The notes beneath the pieces are model-generated. The model was not told where the DNA came from. It saw only the letters and a list, made by a program, of their open reading frames with translations, and searched no databases. Made by a program: the position numbers and the translations under genes. Below, one piece after another: positions 51,662-60,994 of a DNA stretch of 64,000 bases. The stretch is from Chryseosolibacter sp964532595. Its GTDB lineage: Bacteria; Bacteroidota; Bacteroidia; Cytophagales; Cyclobacteriaceae. Location: the NCBI GenBank assembly GCA_964532595.1, contig CAZHIQ010000014.1:17548-81547 (forward strand), written 5' to 3'. Within the stretch, counting starts at the first letter, position 1. Each line of letters opens with the position of its first letter.

Positions 51662-54466
51662 ATGAGAATACTTTGCTTATTGACCGCCTTGCTGTCGGCT
51701 CTGGCAGCACAAGCTCAAGAGGGCTTTATCAGAGGAAAGGTGATCGACGGCGTAAGCGGTGAAAGCTTATACGGAGCAACGCTGTTAAGACAAGGGACAA
51801 GTCTGGGAACGGTTACTGACTTCGAGGGTAACTATTCGCTGGCGTTGCCTGCGGGTTCCCACACTATTGTGTTGTCGTTCATCTCTTACGAACCGCAGAT
51901 TCTGACAGACGTGGAGGTAAGGGCGGGACAGGTGACCACACTCAACCTGTCTATGCTTCCGGTTGTTTCCGAATTGGATGAAGTAGTGGTCAGCGCAGAA
52001 GCACTCAGGGACGACGACGCGGGGATGCTCACCTTTCAACGAAAATCTCTGAATGTGATTGATGGTCTGAGTCGTCAGGCATTTGGTCGCACAGGTGACC
52101 GCGACTTGTCGGGAGCAATCCGCCGGGTCACAGGCGTATCGGTTCAAGACGGAAAGTTCGTTTATGTTCGGGGATTGGGCGACCGTTATACGCGCACGAC
52201 GCTCAATACCATGACTATTCCTGGTCTCGATCCTGATCGGAATGAGGTTCAGATCGATCTCTTCCCCACTTCGGTACTGGAGAATGTTATCGTTTACAAA
52301 ACGTTTTCCCCCGATCTTCCCGGAGATTTTACAGGAGGAATCGTGAATGTGGAGACAAAGAAGTTTCCTGAAGTGAGAACGACCTCACTTTCCCTCGGAT
52401 CGGCCTACAACCCCGACATGAATTTTAAGAGGAGTTTCCTGAGTTATCGAGGAGGCAAGACAGACTGGTTGGGGTTTGACGACGGGACACGTGCCTTGCC
52501 CTTTTCTGAAGGTACACAGATACCCGACATATCAACGGGCGATTTGGGCATTGAGTCGCTGACGCGCAGCCTCAATCCCCAACTGGCAGCAATTCCAATA
52601 CGAAGTTTTCTAAACACTTCCGTTTCGCTATATCATGGTAACCGAATCGATCGAGGCTCCCATACGATCGGATATAACGCGATATTTAATTATCGGAATA
52701 GCTTCGAACACAATGAGGGAGTTGCCTTTGGCGACTATACGCTTGATGACGACCGCTCCGTGCGTTCCTTGTTCGCGGAGGAAATTCGGAAAGGAACGTT
52801 GTCACGTCATCGAGTTCTGTGGTCGGCCCTATTATCAGGCGCATTGAAGTTGGATGGCCACACGTTTTCGGCATCGCTTTTCAGAACGCAGAGTGGTGTT
52901 GCCGAAGCCTCGAATCGAATTAGTCGAAATTATGATCAGACTCAGTCAACTCTCTCTGAGAGTATTCTTACCTATGCCCAGCGTTCAGTCACCAGCGGAA
53001 TGATGGGAGGCGAGCACACTCTTGGACGCTTACGTCTAAACTGGCGAAATGCCCTGACCGTATCGCGTTCTTATGATCCCGACTTTCGGGAGACTTCGAT
53101 CGATATAACGCGTGCCGAACTGCCGACGCTGAACGCGGGGGCTGGCGCCGGAATTCGTCGGTTCTGGCGGGATCTGAATGAGTGGAATGAAAATCTGAAA
53201 CTGCAGTTCGTTTTGCCCTATGGCAGAAACAACATCCGGTTTGGGATGGAAGGACTTTATAAGCGCCGGGACTTTAATATTGAGAACTACAGGATCGATG
53301 TGACAACACGATCGGGCGTACCCGTTGACCCTGACTATTTCCTCAGGCCGGAGAACATTTGGACAGCAGGCGAGCAACAGGGAAGCTTCCTTCGCGGCAA
53401 TGACCAGCCAACCAATAGATACGATGCCGCTTCCAGCGTGCTCGCGGCGTATGTGATGACGGAGCTTTCGCTCGATGATTTGAAGATCGTGTACGGTGCC
53501 CGTCTTGAAAAGGCGGATATGTTTTACACGGGGCAGGACATGCGTGGGCGGAGACTTAACGATGATCATACGCTGAACGCCTTGAACCTGCTTCCCGCTG
53601 TGAACGTGGTATATGCCATGACCGACAAGACGAATATTCGCGGTTCGTATGGTCGGACTCTTGCGAGACCTTCTTTCCGGGAGAAGTCGGTCGCCCAGAT
53701 TTACGACCCTATCACAAAGCGGTTTTTCAACGGAAATCTCGACCTCGAGCAAACCCTTATTGATAATCTTGATGTTCGATGGGAGCGTTTCGACTCGCAT
53801 AATGGTCTTGTAGCGATATCTGGGTTTGCGAAGAAGTTTGATGGCCATATAGAAATGGTGACTTACGACGTGGCAACAAACAACGTTCGCCCTCGCAACG
53901 CAGGGAAAAGCCGTGTCTATGGCGTTGAATTTGAGTTAAGGAAAAACCTCTCTTTTGTAGGATCGTTGTTGCAGCGAATATCAACAGGGGTTAACGTCAC
54001 CCTGGTCAGGTCAGAGGTTGACCTGCGTAAGGTTGTCGTAAACGAAAGCGGTCTGACGGAGTATGCGTCACGCGTTAACAACGCCAGGACGGGAGAAGAA
54101 ATGAAAGTGTACCGGCCTATGGGCGGACAGTCACCTTATCTGGTAAACATCTACCTTAATTATTCGTCGGGTGAAGGTGATTTCAATGCTAATATGTCGT
54201 ACAATGTTCAGGGTGAGAGTCTCTCCGTTATCGGGGTTGGTGCGGTTCCGGATGTTTACACACAGCCTCATCACAGCCTGGACTTGAATGTTTACAAGGA
54301 TTTTGGTGTCGCCCGGAACCATCGGATTACAATAGGTGTCCGTAATCTCCTGGATGACGACAAAGTTGATCTCTACCGCGGGTATGAGGGTGCTCAGGCG
54401 GTCTACTCGCAGTTCAAGCCAGGAAGAACCTTTTCTCTGACATACGGATACTCTTTCCAGCGATGA
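51662..54466 (+). CDS. TonB-dependent receptor with carboxypeptidase-regulatory-like domain
   Basis: 934 residues. Signal peptide MRILCLLTALLSALAAQAQ, then RGKVIDGVSGESLYGATLLR (regulatory-like domain, about 23-105). The plug has RVTGVSVQDGKFVYVRGLGDRYTRTTLN and DLFPTSVLENVIVYKTFSPDLPGDFTGG, of the type found in large Bacteroidota receptors without a SusD. The barrel ends in FSLTYGYSFQR, an aromatic-rich terminal strand. No TonB or SusD gene is adjacent; the beta-helix lipoprotein upstream is the likely partner. Substrate unknown. Shared upstream repeats suggest joint control, possibly by phosphate. Confidence 0.9.
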   Translation: MRILCLLTALLSALAAQAQEGFIRGKVIDGVSGESLYGATLLRQGTSLGTVTDFEGNYSLALPAGSHTIVLSFISYEPQILTDVEVRAGQVTTLNLSMLPVVSELDEVVVSAEALRDDDAGMLTFQRKSLNVIDGLSRQAFGRTGDRDLSGAIRRVTGVSVQDGKFVYVRGLGDRYTRTTLNTMTIPGLDPDRNEVQIDLFPTSVLENVIVYKTFSPDLPGDFTGGIVNVETKKFPEVRTTSLSLGSAYNPDMNFKRSFLSYRGGKTDWLGFDDGTRALPFSEGTQIPDISTGDLGIESLTRSLNPQLAAIPIRSFLNTSVSLYHGNRIDRGSHTIGYNAIFNYRNSFEHNEGVAFGDYTLDDDRSVRSLFAEEIRKGTLSRHRVLWSALLSGALKLDGHTFSASLFRTQSGVAEASNRISRNYDQTQSTLSESILTYAQRSVTSGMMGGEHTLGRLRLNWRNALTVSRSYDPDFRETSIDITRAELPTLNAGAGAGIRRFWRDLNEWNENLKLQFVLPYGRNNIRFGMEGLYKRRDFNIENYRIDVTTRSGVPVDPDYFLRPENIWTAGEQQGSFLRGNDQPTNRYDAASSVLAAYVMTELSLDDLKIVYGARLEKADMFYTGQDMRGRRLNDDHTLNALNLLPAVNVVYAMTDKTNIRGSYGRTLARPSFREKSVAQIYDPITKRFFNGNLDLEQTLIDNLDVRWERFDSHNGLVAISGFAKKFDGHIEMVTYDVATNNVRPRNAGKSRVYGVEFELRKNLSFVGSLLQRISTGVNVTLVRSEVDLRKVVVNESGLTEYASRVNNARTGEEMKVYRPMGGQSPYLVNIYLNYSSGEGDFNANMSYNVQGESLSVIGVGAVPDVYTQPHHSLDLNVYKDFGVARNHRITIGVRNLLDDDKVDLYRGYEGAQAVYSQFKPGRTFSLTYGYSFQR

Positions 54467-54562
54467 TTGCGAAACGCTGCCGATCGCAATGCTTCCAAAT
54501 CCATCGGGGCGTACTATATTATGCCTCAGTAAAACCGGTTCAACTAGCCGGTACAAAAAATA

Positions 54563-55480
54563 ATGGAGGCGTTGAAAATTTTGTTGACCGGCGGCACGGG
54601 GCTCATCGGAACCCGCTTAACGGAAATTCTTCTCAACAAAGGGTACCGGGTATGTCATTTAGTGCGCTTTCCTAAACAGTCGCAAGTCGAGGCGTGTCGC
54701 TGGGATCCTCAGACGAAGTACATCGATCGCAACGCCTTGGCCGGAGTTGATATTGTAATTCACCTGGCCGGGCTTGATGTTTCGCAAAAGCGGTGGAATG
54801 CAGCTGTTAAGAATGAAATATTGGAAAGTCGTGCCGGTACCGCGAGGTTTCTTCGCGAGTTTCTCGAGAACCAACCGGAGCGACCGCGTGCTTTCATCTC
54901 CGCATCGGGGGTGAACTACTACGGTGTATCCAACGTAGGACGCCACTACGACGAATCAGACAAGGCCGGGCGTGATTTTATGTCACGCGTTACCGTTTTG
55001 TGGGAACAGGAAGCGGAAGCATTTTCTCAACTGGGTATGCGTACCGCGGCAATACGAACCGGAATGGTTCTTTCAGCTGAGGGAGGTGCGCTAAAGAAGC
55101 TTGCCCTTCCTGTACGGTTCTGCGTAGGCTCCCCGTTGGGCAGTGGCCAGCAGATGGTGAGTTGGATTCATATCGACGATCTCTGCGCCATCTATCTGCG
55201 CGCAATTGAAGACGAGCAGTTCCGTGGGCCATACAATGCTGTAGCACCCTACCCGGTTACCAATGAAGCTTTTATAAATGAGCTTGCCCGTGTGCTGAAG
55301 AAGCCCTTATGGGCGCCCAACGTTCCTGAATTCGTGGTGCGACTCGTAGCGGGTGAGGTTGCGGACATTGTTCTTGAAGGGGCTGCCGTTGCGCCACGAC
55401 GATTGTTGGATGTTGGCTTCTCTTTTCAATACCCCACTCTTCCGGGTGCATTGGAGAACCTGTACCCAGCCAAGCCCTAG
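54563..55480 (+). CDS. TIGR01777 family epimerase-like oxidoreductase
   Basis: 305 residues, SDR fold. ILLTGGTGLIGTRLTEILL at the N-terminus binds NAD(P). The TIGR01777/SULA-like features are VIHLAGLDVSQKRWNAAVKNEILESR, the SASGVNYYG active-site strand and VSWIHIDDLCAIYLRAI. Reaction unknown, and in other species it lies near cell-division or envelope genes. Its stop TAG shares the CTAG tetranucleotide with the stop of the convergent VWA-like gene. Confidence 0.88.
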   Translation: MEALKILLTGGTGLIGTRLTEILLNKGYRVCHLVRFPKQSQVEACRWDPQTKYIDRNALAGVDIVIHLAGLDVSQKRWNAAVKNEILESRAGTARFLREFLENQPERPRAFISASGVNYYGVSNVGRHYDESDKAGRDFMSRVTVLWEQEAEAFSQLGMRTAAIRTGMVLSAEGGALKKLALPVRFCVGSPLGSGQQMVSWIHIDDLCAIYLRAIEDEQFRGPYNAVAPYPVTNEAFINELARVLKKPLWAPNVPEFVVRLVAGEVADIVLEGAAVAPRRLLDVGFSFQYPTLPGALENLYPAKP

Positions 55481-57558
55481 TATGAGCCGTGGTACTTGCG
55501 CAAACCCCATTCGAGGGTGAGAAGAATCAGCAGTAGCCAGAACACCCATTTCAAATTGATAAGGGAGTCGTAGGTCTCTTCCGTGTGGATGACGGATACA
55601 GCTTCGGCGCGTTGCATGTCTTCGTGCAGTTCGTTGAGCTGTGACAGGGTGTAGAACTTTCCTCCGGTATTAGCGGAAAGCCTCTGCAACAGACCGAAGT
55701 CGGCCGTAAGATTTTGGAGTTCTGCCTGATGTTCGACAACGATGAATTCTCCGGAAACGGTCTCTCGCTTTCCGTCGAGCATGGTCGATGCACGGTAGCG
55801 GTACACACCCTCCATCAATCCGCCAATTTGGTATCGGGTGTTTCCGCGACTTGTGATGTAACTGTAGTTGAAACGTGAACCTTCAGGCCCGGTAAGCTGA
55901 ATCTCAATGTCGTTGCCGTAGACGGGCTCGTAAATTTCATTGTACACCTGGCTTTCAAAAACCACCGGTTCGGTCTCCGAGAATTCCTGACGCACAGGGG
56001 CGCTGCGGAATCGGCGCTTGTCTTCAGTGGTGCTGAGATACTGGACGAGTTTGCCAAAAACCTCATCGAAGTATTGAGTGCTTTCGCTGCGGTCGAATTC
56101 GTTGAGTCGCCATCGCCACATTCCCTCGCCTAGCATCACGGCGACTTTTCTGTTTTCTTCGGCGCTCATAACCAGCAAAGGCTTTTCGGTGGTAACGCTC
56201 CCAACGCGCTGATAGAGCAGTGTGTGCGCTCCGGCGTGTACGTTCATCTTACCAAAGTGGACGGAAACAGGAGGATAGCTAGCGAAGACAGATGTCGCTT
56301 CGGGTGATATGGCGAATTGAGTGGTGGCTGTGTTGACAACCGGCGTCACCTCATCATACTCTCGGGGTGGGGTTTCAAATTGAAGGGGAATAGTGTTCAA
56401 CGCCAGGGCCCGAAGGTTTGTTTGTTGACCAAGAATGAGAAAAACCGAAGACTTGCTCTTCATGAACGCTTCATAAAGTTGCGCGGTTTTTCCGCGAAGG
56501 TCGGGAACCTGATGGAAGATAACCAGATCGATCTTATCAGGAGACCGTTCACCGGGTGGTAGTTCGTTGACATCGGGAATATGCAGAAGGAATTCATAGT
56601 TCGCATTGCGGCTGATTATTTCGCGGAGTGCTTTGATGTCGGGATGGGGGGCGGCGGCAATGCATAGAATCTTCTTGCGGCCTTCTACTACTTCGACGAA
56701 GATCGAAGCGTGGTTATTCCGCGTATTGTATTCCTGCGGCCGCGTCTCGATCTGGATGTCATACTTCTGGATACCCTGAACGTCTGCTTCGGGTTGAAAT
56801 TCAAACGTGACTAGCTGACCTGGGCTGACTTGTCGGGATTGACGGTCAATTGTTTTGCCTTGCCTGGAAAGCGTTGCCTGCAGCGTTGTGGTGTTAATGT
56901 TGGTGAGCTGAACTTCGGCGCGAATAGGGAACCGGTTGCCCTGGTAAGCGATCTTGTTATAGGCGATGTTTTTCAAAGCGATGTCGGAGCGCACAGAAGT
57001 ATCACCCACGCCTAATGTGTGGATCGGGAAATTGTAATTTGCATAGAGCGGAGAGAGCCCCGAATTGAAAATCCCATCCGATACGAGAAGCACTCCGGCT
57101 ACATTTTTTCCTTCAAAACGATTGGCAACCCGCTTGAGGGCACCATGGATGTCGGAGCTGGTTGCATCATACTTCGCAGCAATGCCTTCATCCCCCTTTA
57201 GATTCCATACGGATGATTCAAATCCGATGTCCCTGAGCTTTTCTTGAAGGCCGACCATTTCGCCCGAGACCCGGGAAAGGGTAGAGGAGTCTATGGCTGC
57301 AGCAATGGAGGAAGAGTTGTCGTGGAGAATTATGAAAACCGGTTTCTCGTAGAAGTTGGCGATTTGTTTGACAATCGGTCCGAGGAGCAGAAAACAAAGG
57401 AAGAAGACAACCGTCGATCGCAGTGCGAAAAGGGCGGTATTCATCCTCGGATTCCAGGGGTAACGGGTTTTATAGTACTGAATACCCGCATAAGCCAGAC
57501 TGGCCAGAACACAGAAGATGACGAACTCAGGAGCCGATTCCAGGATGATGCGCTGCAT
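55477..57558 (-). CDS. VWA-like membrane protein (BatA/BatB relative)
   Basis: 693 residues. Two N-terminal membrane spans (EFVIFCVLASLAYAGIQYY and LFALRSTVVFFLCFLLLGPIV) and one C-terminal (LKWVFWLLLILLTLEWGL). Between them is a VWA-like domain (FIILHDNSSSIAAAI, a degenerate MIDAS DxSxS as DNSSS; GVLLVSDGIFNSG) and beta-rich regions, plus a GATase-like segment (DLVIFHQVPDLRG). The layout fits Bacteroidota membrane proteins of the aerotolerance/Bat type. No MoxR gene is adjacent. Role likely in envelope stress or assembly; inferred. Confidence 0.8.
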   Translation of the reverse strand: MQRIILESAPEFVIFCVLASLAYAGIQYYKTRYPWNPRMNTALFALRSTVVFFLCFLLLGPIVKQIANFYEKPVFIILHDNSSSIAAAIDSSTLSRVSGEMVGLQEKLRDIGFESSVWNLKGDEGIAAKYDATSSDIHGALKRVANRFEGKNVAGVLLVSDGIFNSGLSPLYANYNFPIHTLGVGDTSVRSDIALKNIAYNKIAYQGNRFPIRAEVQLTNINTTTLQATLSRQGKTIDRQSRQVSPGQLVTFEFQPEADVQGIQKYDIQIETRPQEYNTRNNHASIFVEVVEGRKKILCIAAAPHPDIKALREIISRNANYEFLLHIPDVNELPPGERSPDKIDLVIFHQVPDLRGKTAQLYEAFMKSKSSVFLILGQQTNLRALALNTIPLQFETPPREYDEVTPVVNTATTQFAISPEATSVFASYPPVSVHFGKMNVHAGAHTLLYQRVGSVTTEKPLLVMSAEENRKVAVMLGEGMWRWRLNEFDRSESTQYFDEVFGKLVQYLSTTEDKRRFRSAPVRQEFSETEPVVFESQVYNEIYEPVYGNDIEIQLTGPEGSRFNYSYITSRGNTRYQIGGLMEGVYRYRASTMLDGKRETVSGEFIVVEHQAELQNLTADFGLLQRLSANTGGKFYTLSQLNELHEDMQRAEAVSVIHTEETYDSLINLKWVFWLLLILLTLEWGLRKYHGSY

Positions 57559-57601
57559 GTATAGCCGTTTGAACGGTTGTGATTGTGTTGTGAAGATATC
57601 C

Positions 57602-58870
57602 TTAATACCCGTATTTCTCTTTCCAACGCTCTTTCAAGTAACGCCTCAATTCCTGCTCTCGCGCATTATTACCCGGTTCATAAAATTTTGTTCCTTTAAT
57701 GCGGTCGGGAAGAAACTCCATGGCTGCGAAATTTCCTTCGTAGCTGTGTGCGTACTGGTATGATTTTCCGTACCCGAGGTTCTTCATAAGCTTGGTTGGG
57801 GCATTCCGAATGGAAAGGGGTACTGACAAATCTCCCGTTTCGCGCACTGCGGAAATTGCACTTTCGATCGCCATGTAACTGGCGTTGCTCTTAGGCGACG
57901 ACGCCAGATAGATTGCGCATTGAGACAGAATGATACGGGCCTCTGGATATCCTATAACGTTAACCGCCTGAAAGGTATTGTTGGCAATGACCAGGGCGGT
58001 AGGATTGGCGTTTCCTATATCTTCAGAAGCGAGTATCAGCATACGTCGTGCAATGAACTTGACATCTTCTCCTCCTTCTATCATCCGGGCCAGATAGTAC
58101 ACCGCGGCGTTAGGGTCGCTCCCTCGTATCGACTTGATGAATGCGGATATGATGTCATAATGCTGTTCGCCACTTTTGTCGTAAAGGGCTATGTGCTTTT
58201 GGGCGATCTCCATGACAAGTTCGTCGGTCACTGTTATGGCGCCTTCAATCGCACCGACAATCAGCTCGATGAGGTTCAGGAGTTTTCGACCGTCTCCGCC
58301 TGAGATGTTGAGGAGGGCGTGATGCTCTTTTAAGGTTACCTGGCGATTCTTGAGTACCTCATCGCGGGTTAACGCCTGGTTGACAAGGGCGAGTAATTGT
58401 TCTTCACCGAGAGGTTTTAGGGTGTATACCTGGCAACGAGAGAGCAGAGCTGAGTTGACCTCAAAGCTCGGATTCTCCGTAGTTGCTCCGATAAGCGTTA
58501 TAATTCCTTTCTCTACGGCTCCGAGCAGGGCGTCCTGTTGTGATTTGTTGAAGCGATGAATTTCATCGATAAAGAGAATGGACCTGGCGGAAACCCGAGC
58601 CTTTTCAATCACTTCACGGACGTCTTTGACGCCGGAACTTATTGCACTAAGCGTGTAAAACGGCTTCTTTACCTCGTTGGCGATAATATTGGCGATGGTT
58701 GTCTTGCCCACCCCTGGCGGCCCCCACAAAATCATAGAGGGGATATTCCCGCTCTGAATGGCTTTGCGGATTACTCCGGTCTCTCCGGTCAGGTGTTCCT
58801 GTCCGATGAGTTCGTCAAGTCGGGATGGCCGCATTCTCTCGGCCAGGGGTGCATGTGAATGAGGTAACAC
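57602..58870 (-). CDS. rarA: Replication-associated recombination ATPase RarA/MgsA
   Basis: About 422 residues from GTG 58870 (VLPHSHAPLAERMRPSRLDELIGQ). An in-frame ATG at 58909 would lie within or before the -7 element TATTTTTG, so I prefer the GTG. Walker A is WGPPGVGKTT, Walker B LFIDEIHRFNK and sensor 1 LIGATTENP. The C-terminal tetramerisation region has AFIKSIRGSDPNAAVYYLARM. It acts at stalled replication forks with RecA/SSB. No other replication genes are next to it. Confidence 0.93.
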   Translation of the reverse strand: MLPHSHAPLAERMRPSRLDELIGQEHLTGETGVIRKAIQSGNIPSMILWGPPGVGKTTIANIIANEVKKPFYTLSAISSGVKDVREVIEKARVSARSILFIDEIHRFNKSQQDALLGAVEKGIITLIGATTENPSFEVNSALLSRCQVYTLKPLGEEQLLALVNQALTRDEVLKNRQVTLKEHHALLNISGGDGRKLLNLIELIVGAIEGAITVTDELVMEIAQKHIALYDKSGEQHYDIISAFIKSIRGSDPNAAVYYLARMIEGGEDVKFIARRMLILASEDIGNANPTALVIANNTFQAVNVIGYPEARIILSQCAIYLASSPKSNASYMAIESAISAVRETGDLSVPLSIRNAPTKLMKNLGYGKSYQYAHSYEGNFAAMEFLPDRIKGTKFYEPGNNAREQELRRYLKERWKEKYGY

Positions 58871-58891
58871 AGTATCTGTTGGTGCTGGCGG

Positions 58892-58899
58892 CAAAAATA
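58892..58899 (-). promoter_or_regulatory. rarA promoter -7 element
   Basis: TATTTTTG on the minus strand (CAAAAATA on plus). It lies 22 bases upstream of the chosen GTG start and inside the longer in-frame opening, which is the main argument for the shorter protein. Confidence 0.5.
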
Positions 58900-59062
58900 C
58901 GCAAAACATTTTCGTTCCAACACCGCCTGATCGTCTGCCGTGATACGGTCGCTTCGGGGCAAAAAAGAGCGGAATTACATTCGGAGGCCATGATTATATA
59001 GTATGTTTACACATTCGACAAGACGATGTGCTGCCTTCCGAATAATCGAATGAGGCTTTCGT

Positions 59063-60538
59063 ATGAAGATCTCGCACCTAATTTTTCTCGGCTTTGTATC
59101 GATCCTGGTGATGTTCACGATCACCACGGTGGTGAACCATCGGCAGGCCGAAAAGGTGAATGAAAACTCCCGGTGGTTCGCTCAGTCGACCACTGTCATG
59201 CGCCAGAGCCACCGCTTCCAGCGCAATATTGTCAACATGGTGAGCAGCCTGCGGGGATACCTTCTGTCGGGCGAGAACCAGTTTATTCAGTCGTATGACT
59301 CTACAGTCCAGGAGAACATCGAAATTCTTCATCAACTCAATGAAATTGTCGATGATACCTCCCGTCATAAATCCATTCTTCGCGAGATAATGATCTTAAA
59401 TGACAGGTGGATTAATGACTATGCAACCCCTCTCATCACCGCACGGCAAAACGCGGTGCTGTCTGATAGCAGCATGCGTCGGTACAACGCTCTCTACCGC
59501 GAGAAGCTCGGTTCCGGAGTTGAAAAAGATCTTCAACGGCAACTGCAGGCACAATTCCGCAACTTTACTGAACACGAATACCGGCTTCGTGAAGTGAGAA
59601 GTTCCGTGATGTCTCGTTCCGTCCGGCAAACACGGGCGATCTCCTATTGGCTTACAACGTCGGCTGTGGCGCTGGGCTTCTTTATTTCCCTCTATCTGGC
59701 ATATCGAATATCTTCACGCATCATGGAGATGGTCAGGATGGCTAACACCATAGCTTCCGGCAACTTCTCGATCAAAACACGGGAGCATGGTAATGACGAA
59801 CTGGGACAGCTGGCTCAGTCGCTAAACCATATGGCCGAAGTTCTTTCGGAGAATATCCGCCTGCTTGAACGCAAGAATCACGAGCTTGACCAGTTCGCTC
59901 ATATTGTGTCGCATGACCTGAAGGCCCCGTTACGGGGTATTGCAAATGTGGTGAATTGGATTGAAGAGGATCATGCAGACGAGGTTTCTCCGAAAGTCCA
60001 CGAGTATCTGTCGCTGATCAAAGGTCGCTTGCAACGAGCGGAAAATTTGATCGGAGCGATTCTGTTGTATGCGCGAATCGGCAAACAGCCGATGGAAAGC
60101 GAAGTAACCGATCTGAATGAATTGATCGCAGAAGCAGTTGATTCATTGGTAGTTCCGCCCGGAATACGTTTGGAAGTCCAACGTGATCTCCCGAAGATTC
60201 GCACTGAAAAAATTCCGCTGCAGCAGGTATTAAGCAATCTGATTGGGAACGCGATTAAGTATCACGATAAACCCGACGGCTACGTCAAGGTTTCTTTACG
60301 CGATACCGGCAATGACTATATTGAGTTTTTCGTGGAAGATAACGGCCCGGGTATTGCTGATGTTTACCACGAGAAGATTTTTGCAATATTCCAGACGCTG
60401 CAGGAGCGCGATAGTTTTGAGAGTACGGGAATTGGCCTTGCCATTGTAAAAAAGATTCTCGACGACCGAAAACAGTCGATCAGTGTAATTTCGCGCCCAG
60501 GGGAAGGCACTACTTTCTCATTTACGTGGCCGAAGTAA
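59063..60538 (+). CDS. CHASE3-HAMP sensor histidine kinase
   Basis: 491 residues. A first membrane span (HLIFLGFVSILVMFTITTVV), a helical periplasmic CHASE3-type domain (about 30-185), a second span (ISYWLTTSAVALGFFISLYLAY), HAMP (MEMVRMANTIASGNF), then HisKA with the phospho-acceptor His in FAHIVSHDLKAPLRG (about residue 285). The ATPase domain has NLIGNAIKYH (N box), VEDNGPGI (G1) and STGIGLAIVKK (G2). It pairs with the response regulator 6 bases downstream. Ligand unknown. Confidence 0.93.
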   Translation: MKISHLIFLGFVSILVMFTITTVVNHRQAEKVNENSRWFAQSTTVMRQSHRFQRNIVNMVSSLRGYLLSGENQFIQSYDSTVQENIEILHQLNEIVDDTSRHKSILREIMILNDRWINDYATPLITARQNAVLSDSSMRRYNALYREKLGSGVEKDLQRQLQAQFRNFTEHEYRLREVRSSVMSRSVRQTRAISYWLTTSAVALGFFISLYLAYRISSRIMEMVRMANTIASGNFSIKTREHGNDELGQLAQSLNHMAEVLSENIRLLERKNHELDQFAHIVSHDLKAPLRGIANVVNWIEEDHADEVSPKVHEYLSLIKGRLQRAENLIGAILLYARIGKQPMESEVTDLNELIAEAVDSLVVPPGIRLEVQRDLPKIRTEKIPLQQVLSNLIGNAIKYHDKPDGYVKVSLRDTGNDYIEFFVEDNGPGIADVYHEKIFAIFQTLQERDSFESTGIGLAIVKKILDDRKQSISVISRPGEGTTFSFTWPK

Positions 60539-60544
60539 AAGAAG

Positions 60545-60994
60545 ATGTGTGCTATGGATAAAGTGAATGTAATAAAAATACTGTTGGTTGAAGACGACAC
60601 GCTTGATGTGATGGATGCCCGTCGAACACTCGATCGTATGGACATTCTTTACAAGATGCATGTGGCCAGAAACGGAGAGGAGGGCCTATCCTATCTCGAT
60701 GAAGTTGCCGACGTTGAAACAGAACGCCCGGATATTATCTTGCTGGACCTGAACATGCCGAAGATGAACGGTGTCGAATTCCTGACGAAGCTCAGGCAAA
60801 ACGAAACCTGGCGCGACGTCAAGGTTTTTGTTATCACCACTTCCGACCAGAAAGAAGACAAGGAATTTACTAAACGACTAGGTGTATCGGGCTATATAGT
60901 GAAGCCCCTTAAGTTCAACAATCCTTCGTCTATTGATTCTTTCAATCTGATGATCGATCTTTTGAATATCAAGAACAAGAGTTCCCAACCATGA
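60545..60994 (+). CDS. Single-domain response regulator (Rcp1-like)
   Basis: 149 residues from ATG 60545, or 146 from ATG 60554. ILLVEDDTLDVMDARRTL holds the acidic pair, PDIILLDLNMPKMNG the phospho-acceptor Asp (about residue 68), VFVITTSDQ the Thr/Ser and YIVKPLKF the Lys. There is no output domain, so it works through protein contact or phosphotransfer. The spacing matches Rcp1-type partners of phytochrome-like kinases. Its stop overlaps the next ATG by 4 bases (ATGA). Confidence 0.93.
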   Translation: MCAMDKVNVIKILLVEDDTLDVMDARRTLDRMDILYKMHVARNGEEGLSYLDEVADVETERPDIILLDLNMPKMNGVEFLTKLRQNETWRDVKVFVITTSDQKEDKEFTKRLGVSGYIVKPLKFNNPSSIDSFNLMIDLLNIKNKSSQP

